NCBI RefSeq assembly: GCF_011305995.1
Contig: NZ_CP049910.1
Span: 4,278,001-4,342,000 of the forward strand
DNA length: 64,000 bases
DNA from: Diaphorobacter sp. HDW4A
Lineage (GTDB): Bacteria > Pseudomonadota > Gammaproteobacteria > Burkholderiales > Burkholderiaceae_C
Direction of reading: 5' to 3'
Made by a program: the position numbers and the translations under genes. Shown here in pieces: positions 43,681-49,889 of the stretch. The notes under the pieces are model-generated. The model saw nothing but the letters and a program-made list of their open reading frames with translations. It had not been told where the DNA came from and searched no databases. Position 1 is the stretch's first letter. Every line of letters begins with the position of its first letter.

Positions 43681-45288
43681 TCAGGATGACGCGGCCACGC
43701 TGGCACGCGCCAGCGTCTGGCGGATGTCCGCGATGCGGCGCACGTGCTGCCATTGCTCGTCGATGTTGTTCTGGTTGGCGTCCGCGCTGCTGACCTTGTC
43801 GATCACGGCCAGCAGCTCGGGCAGAGCCGCCGGGTCGAGCCACAGCGCCGCGCTCGCGAGCGCCTGCGACATGTCGTGGCGCACGCTCCAATTCGCACTC
43901 GCACTGTCCGCCGCCAGCGCCTGCTGCGACAGCGCAGCGACGATTTGCGCCGACAATTGCGGCGAGAGCTGCTCGCCGGGCTCCATCAGCTCGCCAATGC
44001 GGATCAGCACGATCACCAGCCTCGGCGCGGCTTTGACGCGGGTGCTCCAGTAGGCCTCGCGCTCGGACAACGGCATGGCGGTCAGCAGGGAATTGAGGCT
44101 CTGAAGCGCGAGGCGATTTTCCTGCATCGATGTCAAAAGCCCCAGCCACTCGCGGCTCGGCGCGCGCGCGGCAGCCTCTAGCAGGCCATCCCACAGCGAG
44201 CGCTTCCATTCGGTCTTGCCCGCCCACACGAACAGCGCCTCGGGCGTCATACCGAGATGCGCGAGCCACCACGCGGGCGGCGTCATGCGCACGAGCTGGT
44301 AGAGCCACCAGGCGCGCTCTCCGCCCTTGAAAAATCCATTCACCTTGATGGCGATGCCATCGCGCGGCCAGTCGGCGTTTTCCTTTTCGGGCGGCTCGAT
44401 GGTCCAGTTGCCACCATCTCCGTCGCGCTTGAGCAGCAGCGTGATCCACGCGATCACGCGCTGCGAATGTGCGCTTTCGGGCAACGTCGACAATAACTCT
44501 GCCGCGAGCTGTTTGACGTCGCCGCTGCGGTCGGTGAGCAGGCGCTCGAGCAACGGCTCGTCGTCCATGGAAAGCTTGGCGCTCAGCACCTCAAGCATCG
44601 CCAGACGCTCCTTGGCGTTGAGCTCTTTGATCGCGGCCTCGAAGCGCTCGCGTGCGGCGCGCGGATCGCTTTCGCGCTCGCTGCGCAGCACGGCCACACG
44701 CTGCTCGAAGCTGCCTTCGCTCCACAGCTGTTCGGCATCGGCCTGCTGATCGGTGCCCGCTGCATATTTCCATGCGGGATTGAGCTGCGCCAGCCACAGG
44801 CCGCACGCGCCCAGCACGCCGAGCAGATCGGCACGCAGCGCCGAGTTGCGAGCCCCTGCGTCAAGCGCCGTCGGCAGCGTCTGCTGCGGCAGCCGCATGC
44901 CAGCGCGCGCGAGCACATGCCAGCTCTGGCGGATCAGGCTTTCGGGCCCGTCTCGCAGCGCGGCGTTGAGCGCGCGGATCACGGCCTCGTCGCTCGGCAT
45001 GGTCTGTACATCGTCAGGCGCGGCGGACAGCGCCAGCGGCGGGTCGATGGCCGCAGGCACATGGCCCGCGCGCTGCCACAGAGCCGCAGCGCCCGCCGCT
45101 CGCAACACCTTGATCGAGCCCGCATGTGCGTCGTCCGCCAGCGGCAGCGTGGCATTCGCATCGCGCATCAACGCCTGCACCGCACTCGGCCATTGCGCAT
45201 CATCGAGCGCGTCCATGCGCTGGGTGCCAACCAGCGCCTGCTGCATCAGCCCCTGCCACACTGGAGAATTCATGAGACTGCCACTCAT
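43681..45288 (-). CDS. DUF5691 domain-containing protein
   Basis: 535 aa, all-helical, HEAT-like character. The family is recognised from V-G-T-Q-R near the N-terminus, L-L-L-K-R-D-G-D-G-G-N-W-T-I-E-P-P-E and W-W-L-Y-Q-L-V-R in the C-terminal half, together with the gene order. Function unknown. It overlaps the SWIM gene stop by ATGA; a second ATG 15 bases in (M-N-S-P-V-W) is possible. Not predicted to be enzymatic; it could be a scaffold for the MoxR complex (inference). Confidence 0.82.
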   Translation of the reverse strand: MSGSLMNSPVWQGLMQQALVGTQRMDALDDAQWPSAVQALMRDANATLPLADDAHAGSIKVLRAAGAAALWQRAGHVPAAIDPPLALSAAPDDVQTMPSDEAVIRALNAALRDGPESLIRQSWHVLARAGMRLPQQTLPTALDAGARNSALRADLLGVLGACGLWLAQLNPAWKYAAGTDQQADAEQLWSEGSFEQRVAVLRSERESDPRAARERFEAAIKELNAKERLAMLEVLSAKLSMDDEPLLERLLTDRSGDVKQLAAELLSTLPESAHSQRVIAWITLLLKRDGDGGNWTIEPPEKENADWPRDGIAIKVNGFFKGGERAWWLYQLVRMTPPAWWLAHLGMTPEALFVWAGKTEWKRSLWDGLLEAAARAPSREWLGLLTSMQENRLALQSLNSLLTAMPLSEREAYWSTRVKAAPRLVIVLIRIGELMEPGEQLSPQLSAQIVAALSQQALAADSASANWSVRHDMSQALASAALWLDPAALPELLAVIDKVSSADANQNNIDEQWQHVRRIADIRQTLARASVAASS

Positions 45289-46676
45289 TGCATCTCTCCC
45301 GACAGCGCCCAGATGGGCTGCACCTTATCGGTATCCGCCACATCCCACGCGCTGAGCAAACGCCAGCGCTCGTCGCTCCACTCGCCCATCGCCAGCACCG
45401 GATGACCACCGCTGGCCGCAAGCAGGCTCCACGCCTGCTCGTCGGGCAAAGCGAGCTGCAACACGCGCTGCGCATTGTCGTCGCCCTCCGTGATCACCGC
45501 CTGCCAGCCCGCGCCCTCGGCGCGATGCAGACGCACGCCCTGCAGCATCAACGGCTGCAGCGGTTGGAACGGATTGCCCGCCAGCCGCTCGGCAAGGTCT
45601 CGCCAACTCCGCTGCGCCTGGCTGTGCGCGAGCAGCGACGGCGAGGCGTCACTCTGCGGATCGAGCAGGCTGCTCGCATCCGCAGCGATGGCACGCATCG
45701 GCGCACCACCCGGATAGAAATGCAGATTCGCCGCGTAACTGCGCCCCACCAGCCATGCACGCTCGTAGCCACGGCCACCGTGCGCGTAGTCCTGCAGCAA
45801 GGCGATGCGCCGCGTCTGCTCGCCAAACAGCCACATGCGCCGCTCGACGAGTCGGCCCTGGCCCTCGATCTGGTAGCCGCCCAGCACCCGCCAGGTATCG
45901 GCCACGGCGGGCGAGGTGGCCAACATTTCGGCCTTGTCCTGATTGAAGCCGAGCGCGCCCATCACATCGCCCCGCATCGCGGGCGGCAGTTGCTCGCGGC
46001 GCGCGGCGGCGTCGAGCAGCAATTGCCATTGACCCAGATGCGCGAGCAGCACGGCCGGCCAATCGTCGCGCGCGCTCGCCACTTCGTGCAGCTGCGTGAC
46101 GCGTGCGGCCATGCCGGGCGCCTGCGCATCCACAAGTCGCGCGGCCATGTTCTGCCATGCCTGATGGGTGCTTGAATCATCGAGCTGCTGCGAGGCCAGG
46201 CCTTGGCGCAGCATGTCCTGCATCCACAGCGAGAGTTCGGCGAGGCCGCCTTCCACGCGGCTCCAGCGCTTGGACTCACGCTTGGCCGCAGCTTCGGGAT
46301 CGGGCGGTGCAGCGGCCACGGCGGCGGCCTTGGCTTCCTTCTTGTCAGCGCGGTCGCGGCGCGAGTCGATCCATTCGCTGACCCATGGCGGGCGCGCGTC
46401 TGCTACGGCCACCTGCCCCGCCGTGCGCAACAGGAGCAGCGCGAGACCATGCTTGCAGGGAAACTTGCGGCTCGGGCAACTGCATTTAAACGACGGGCCG
46501 CTCAGATCGACCTGCGTCTGATAGGGCTTGCTGCCGCTGCCTTGGCATTCACCCCAGACTGCAGCATCATCGCTGCCGAGGGTCGGCCATTTACCGGGAG
46601 ATTTCAGGCCCTGAGCAGCCTTGGTTGAGGAAGCGTCCGGGGAGAGCCCCAACACTTCTGCTTCGCTGGTTAGCAC
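45285..46676 (-). CDS. SWIM zinc-finger protein
   Basis: 463 aa. The SWIM motif is exact: C65-x-C67-x6-C74-x-H76 (K-C-S-C-P-S-R-K-F-P-C-K-H-G). The motif W-G-E-C-Q-G-S-G-S-K-P-Y-Q precedes it. The rest is helical with long Ala/Gln-rich segments and no nuclease or ATPase motif. The start is placed at GTG (M-L-T-S-E-A-E-V-L-G) because GGAGAAGG lies ~8 bases upstream and the family begins this way; the open frame to 46811 is rejected. SWIM domains bind DNA or protein, and this is the first gene of the seven-gene operon. Confidence 0.86.
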   Translation of the reverse strand: MLTSEAEVLGLSPDASSTKAAQGLKSPGKWPTLGSDDAAVWGECQGSGSKPYQTQVDLSGPSFKCSCPSRKFPCKHGLALLLLRTAGQVAVADARPPWVSEWIDSRRDRADKKEAKAAAVAAAPPDPEAAAKRESKRWSRVEGGLAELSLWMQDMLRQGLASQQLDDSSTHQAWQNMAARLVDAQAPGMAARVTQLHEVASARDDWPAVLLAHLGQWQLLLDAAARREQLPPAMRGDVMGALGFNQDKAEMLATSPAVADTWRVLGGYQIEGQGRLVERRMWLFGEQTRRIALLQDYAHGGRGYERAWLVGRSYAANLHFYPGGAPMRAIAADASSLLDPQSDASPSLLAHSQAQRSWRDLAERLAGNPFQPLQPLMLQGVRLHRAEGAGWQAVITEGDDNAQRVLQLALPDEQAWSLLAASGGHPVLAMGEWSDERWRLLSAWDVADTDKVQPIWALSGEMQ

Positions 46677-46862
46677 GTGCAGCCTTCTCCATCCCGCCAG
46701 TAATTGCGAGCAAATATTAGTCTTGCCGGATTTATACCAAAGTCCCGATGTCACTCTTGAGAAGCCTGCAGGCACTTTGTGAACATGTGCATCCATGGGG
46801 ACCGACTGCATTCAGGGAAGACGCCAGTAGCGCGCCAAGTGAGGCCGCAGACAATCACCGCC

Positions 46863-48626
46863 ATGCTCTCTCCCAGCCAAGTCATCGTCATCGCCACGCC
46901 GGTATTCTTTCTGTTGATCGCCATCGAATGGCTGGTCAGCATGCGCCGCAGGCAGTATCCTTACCGACTGGCCGATGCGTACAGCTCGATGAGCCTGGGA
47001 CTCCTGAGCCAGACCAGCGCGGTCTTCACCAAGCTGCTCACCGTGGGTATCTATACCGCCGTGTTCGAGCATGTGGCGCTGATGCGCAACGACGCCTTCT
47101 GGCTCAGCCTGCCCGGCTGGTTGATCGCGCTTGTGCTCTACGATTTTCTCTACTACTGGAACCACCGCATGGGCCACGAGGTGGGCGTGCTCTGGGCCGC
47201 GCATGTGGTGCATCACCAAAGCCAGCAGTACAACCTGTCCACCGCCCTGCGCCAGCCGAGCAGCTACGCACTGCTGTCGTGGCTGTTCTATCTGCCGATG
47301 GCCTTGCTCGGCGTGCCGCCGCTGGTGTTCGTCGTCGTGGGCCTCATCGATCTGCTCTACCAATTCTGGGTACATACCGAACAGGTGCGCCGCCTTGGCT
47401 GGTTCGACCGCTGGTTCTGTGCACCCAGCAACCATCGCGTGCACCATGCCGTCAATGACCAGTACATCGACAAAAACTACGGCGGCATCCTCATCATCTG
47501 GGACCGGCTCTTCGGCACCTTCAAGCAAGAAGACGACCGCGAGCCCTGCGTCTACGGCACGCGCGGCCTGCTCCGCAGTTGGGACCCACTCTGGGCCAAT
47601 GCCTCGGTCTACAGCCAGCTCGCGCAGGACAGCTGGCACGCACGCAGCTTCGGTGACAAGCTGCGCGTCTGGCTCAAGCCGCCGGGCTGGCGCCCTGCTG
47701 ATGTGGCTGCGCGCTTTCCCAAACCCGCCTTCGTGCTCGATGAGCACCGCGCGCTGTTCGAGCCGCCGCTCAGCGGCGCGGCCAAAGGCTTTTCCACACT
47801 GCAGTTCTTTGCGCTGATCGCCGGGGCCGCGTTGTTCCTCTGGAACGCCGATCAGGCTCCGCTCGCGCACAACCTCATCTGGTTCGCCACCATTGGCATC
47901 GCGCAGTGGGTACTCGGTGCCGTGCTGCAGGGCCGCATCAGCGTGTGGCTTGCGCTGATGCTCGATGCGGGCGTGCTCGCCGCAGCCACCGGCGCGCTCG
48001 GTCTCACCGAATGGCACATGGTCTTCAAGCCCACCGCCATGCTGCTGGCCTGTGGGCAAGTTCTCAGTGCTCAGCGCATCGCACCCGTGGACAAGGCGGG
48101 CAACACCCGCCCGTACTCGCTGCGCTGGCTGCTGGTGGCACTGCAATGGTCGTTCATTGGCGACGTGTGCCTGATGTTCAGTGCGCCCGCCATGTTCATG
48201 CCCGGCCTCGTGAGCTTTCTGCTCGCGCACCTGTGCTACATCGTAGTGATGAAACCTGGCATGCCCTGGTTCGCCGACCGCCGCGCGCTCGCCATCACGC
48301 TGCTGCTCGGCGCCGGCATGTATGCCGTCCTCTGGATGGGCGGACTGCCCGCCGAGCTGCGCATTCCCGTTGCCATCTATGTCAGCGTGATCGCCCTGAT
48401 GGCAGCGCAGGCATGGGGCCGCTGGCGGGTCATGCAGTCGTTCAACGCGTTGCTCGTGGCACTCGGCGCAAGCCTGTTCATGCTGAGCGACGCCATCCTC
48501 GCTCTGGACCGGTTCGTGCAGCCCGTGCCCTATGCGATCTTCTGGGTGCTGATGGCCTATTTCGGCGCGCAGGCGCTGATCGTCTGGGGCCTGACCGGAA
48601 AGCCGGCCTCAGTCCGTCAACCGTAG
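46863..48626 (+). CDS. fusion of AGMO-like sterol desaturase/fatty-acid hydroxylase and YhhN lysoplasmalogenase domains
   Basis: 587 aa, about 12 membrane helices. The N-terminal half (about 1-290) is a di-iron membrane hydroxylase: H101-R-M-G-H105, H114-V-V-H-H118, H171-T-E and H191-R-V-H-H195. It matches animal alkylglycerol monooxygenase signatures closely (Y-N-L-S-T-A-L-R-Q; L-L-Y-Q-F-W-V-H-T-E; D-K-N-Y-G-G-I-L-I-I-W-D). The C-terminal part (about 370-580) has the YhhN/TMEM86 pattern (K-P-T-A-M-L, W-S-F-I-G-D-V-C-L-M-F, F-L-L-A-H-L-C-Y, F-M-L-S-D-A-I-L-A). Both activities open ether lipids, so a bifunctional ether-lipid enzyme is likely (inference). It is divergent from the SWIM operon; an in-frame start at 46779 is weaker. 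Confidence 0.88.
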   Translation: MLSPSQVIVIATPVFFLLIAIEWLVSMRRRQYPYRLADAYSSMSLGLLSQTSAVFTKLLTVGIYTAVFEHVALMRNDAFWLSLPGWLIALVLYDFLYYWNHRMGHEVGVLWAAHVVHHQSQQYNLSTALRQPSSYALLSWLFYLPMALLGVPPLVFVVVGLIDLLYQFWVHTEQVRRLGWFDRWFCAPSNHRVHHAVNDQYIDKNYGGILIIWDRLFGTFKQEDDREPCVYGTRGLLRSWDPLWANASVYSQLAQDSWHARSFGDKLRVWLKPPGWRPADVAARFPKPAFVLDEHRALFEPPLSGAAKGFSTLQFFALIAGAALFLWNADQAPLAHNLIWFATIGIAQWVLGAVLQGRISVWLALMLDAGVLAAATGALGLTEWHMVFKPTAMLLACGQVLSAQRIAPVDKAGNTRPYSLRWLLVALQWSFIGDVCLMFSAPAMFMPGLVSFLLAHLCYIVVMKPGMPWFADRRALAITLLLGAGMYAVLWMGGLPAELRIPVAIYVSVIALMAAQAWGRWRVMQSFNALLVALGASLFMLSDAILALDRFVQPVPYAIFWVLMAYFGAQALIVWGLTGKPASVRQP

Positions 48627-48641
48627 AAACCCGGAAAAAGA

Positions 48642-48671
48642 TTGACCGATATATCACTGGCAGACGATAAT
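48642..48671 (+). promoter_or_regulatory. sigma70-type promoter of the magnesium locus
   Basis: TTGACC (48642-48647), 18-bp spacer, GATAAT (48666-48671): five of six matches in each box. It lies 15 bp after the sterol desaturase stop. All genes to MgtC run in this direction with no obvious terminator, so it may drive the whole Mg locus. No PhoP-like or Mg-sensor element was recognised. Confidence 0.6.
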
Positions 48672-48700
48672 GGAGGAATTGCAATTTCAGGAGTCCCCAC

Positions 48701-48931
48701 GTGGACAGTGCCAGTTCAACCAGTGATTTATCGCTCGCCGCAATGGCAGCGTTGCTGGCCGACTGACTGGACTCCCTGCTTGAACGGGAGCCGGTCATCG
48801 GCACCAGAACCGTTCATGCATTGCGGCGCGACGTGCGCACGCCTCGGGCTCGACATGCTTGTCGGCCTCTCCTGCGCTCACCTCATAGATCATTGAAACA
48901 CTTCGGAATCGATCGACGCCGGAGCGTTTGA
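48701..48931 (+). pseudogene. leader gene interrupted by an in-frame TGA
   Basis: GTG start with CAGGAG 8 bases upstream, 30 bp after the promoter. The frame encodes 21 residues (M-D-S-A-S-S-T-S-D-L-S-L-A-A-M-A-A-L-L-A-D), then TGA at 48764, and stays open in the same frame to TGA at 48929 (L-D-S-L-L-E-R-E-P-V-I-G-T-R-T...). It may be a broken small gene, or a genuine 21-codon leader peptide whose downstream frame is chance. No family recognised; a sequencing error cannot be excluded. Confidence 0.4.
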
Positions 48932-48980
48932 CGCGTACCGTTTCTGCGTGGCCACTCTTGCTTCACCGAAGGAGAACGCC

Positions 48981-49178
48981 ATGAAGACCTTTTTCTTTCG
49001 CTCCGCTCGCATGACGCCTCGGAGCCGCAACTGCGCCGCTGAGGTGAGCAGCGCTGCTGCATCGACCGCATCGCCCAAGCCGCTGCAGGAGCAACTGCGC
49101 GAGCTCGACACGCTTACCGGTTGGCCCACGCACCGCATCCGCAGCTTCCTTGTGACGCAGTCGCGCGGCGCACGCTGA
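48981..49178 (+). CDS. small hypothetical protein in the mgt leader region
   Basis: 65 aa, basic, with a short hydrophobic/aromatic start (M-K-T-F-F-F-R) and a conserved-looking C-terminal part (L-Q-E-Q-L-R-E-L-D-T-L-T-G-W-P-T-H-R). GAAGGAGA lies 6-12 bases before the ATG, one of the better ribosome sites in the window. No domain recognised. Its position between the promoter and the Mg P-type ATPase suggests a role in Mg-stress regulation (inference only). Confidence 0.6.
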   Translation: MKTFFFRSARMTPRSRNCAAEVSSAAASTASPKPLQEQLRELDTLTGWPTHRIRSFLVTQSRGAR

Positions 49179-49233
49179 CGCGGCGACGCTTCACGGCAAG
49201 CCCTCCCATCCCCCCATTCCACAAGGAGCAGAT

Positions 49234-49410
49234 ATGGACCCCGACCCGTCCCGATCTTGCAGCGCCGGCATGACCCATTCACGGGTGATGCTGGCCGGCA
49301 CGGCTTGCTGCTCCACCGTGGTGTTTGTCCCGGCAGTGCAGCGCCGCGCCTTTGTCGATCCCCTTGTTGATCACAGAATCCGCACCGAATTCAAGGCGGC
49401 GCCTGCGTAG
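49234..49410 (+). CDS. 58-aa hypothetical protein
   Basis: Small reading frame with AAGGAG five bases before ATG. The product (M-D-P-D-P-S-R-S-C-S-A-G ... F-K-A-A-P-A) has one modestly hydrophobic stretch (V-M-L-A-G-T-A-C-C-S-T-V-V-F-V), so a single-pass small membrane protein is possible, and three Cys. Spacing (55 bp after the previous small gene, 56 bp before the next) and strand fit an operon. No relative known to me. Confidence 0.5.
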   Translation: MDPDPSRSCSAGMTHSRVMLAGTACCSTVVFVPAVQRRAFVDPLVDHRIRTEFKAAPA

Positions 49411-49466
49411 TTGAATGACGCGCGGCGCGGCTCCTTTCATTCAGTGCGGATCGAAAGGAGCCTCCC

Positions 49467-49871
49467 ATGCAACGCCAGAACACCTTGCGCGTGGATGATC
49501 ACGCGACCACGACCACCACCGCACGCACCGAACGCATCGTCACCATGCGCGCCCGCGCCTTGTTTGCAGCGCTCAGCAACCAGCGCCCCGATCTGCTGCA
49601 GCAACTGCTTGCGCATCTGGGCAACAGAACATTTGCCGAAACCCTTGGTACGCTGTCCGCACAGGAGCAGGTCGCTGCGCTGCGGATGCTCAGCTCTGAA
49701 CGCCGCGCAGCCGTCTTTCGCGAGCTCTCGCAGCCCCAACGCGAAATCTGGCACCAAGCCAGCCAGCGCGAGATGCGCGCCAGCCGCTCGCTGCTGGTTC
49801 GCTGCAGGCAACTGCTGCGTGCGCCGCTAACCGCTATCGCCGCCATGGCAAGCAAGACCAAGAACGCCTGA
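49467..49871 (+). CDS. soluble MgtE_N-like protein
   Basis: 134 aa. AAAGGAG precedes the ATG by 6 bases. The middle (about 38-95) shows the repeated pattern of the cytosolic N-domain of MgtE Mg channels: L-L-Q-Q-L-L-A-H-L, A-E-T-L-G-T-L-S-A-Q-E-Q-V-A-A-L-R-M-L, and R-A-A-V-F-R-E-L. The MgtE membrane and CBS parts are absent. The termini are basic and low-complexity. Immediately upstream of an MgtA-type ATPase, so it may be a free Mg sensor or regulator; the homology is by eye and tentative. Confidence 0.65.
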   Translation: MQRQNTLRVDDHATTTTTARTERIVTMRARALFAALSNQRPDLLQQLLAHLGNRTFAETLGTLSAQEQVAALRMLSSERRAAVFRELSQPQREIWHQASQREMRASRSLLVRCRQLLRAPLTAIAAMASKTKNA

Positions 49872-49889
49872 ACGGTACGGGAGCAAGAC

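Noticed and set aside
34553..46676. Calling the MoxR/VWA operon a proven anti-phage system
   Set aside because: No nuclease, toxin or known defence effector is visible and there is no neighbouring defence island, so only a machine of unknown target is claimed.
46812..48230. 472-codon minus-strand frame opposite the AGMO-YhhN fusion
   Set aside because: No domain; the plus strand has all the histidine motifs.
48764..48766. Possible selenocysteine or readthrough codon (TGA)
   Set aside because: No SECIS-like hairpin directly follows and no selenoprotein family matches; a nonsense mutation or a real stop is simpler.
48642..48896. 84-codon frame starting at TTG in the mgt leader
   Set aside because: Its start coincides with the -35 box and it has no ribosome site; the GTG frame at 48701 fits better.
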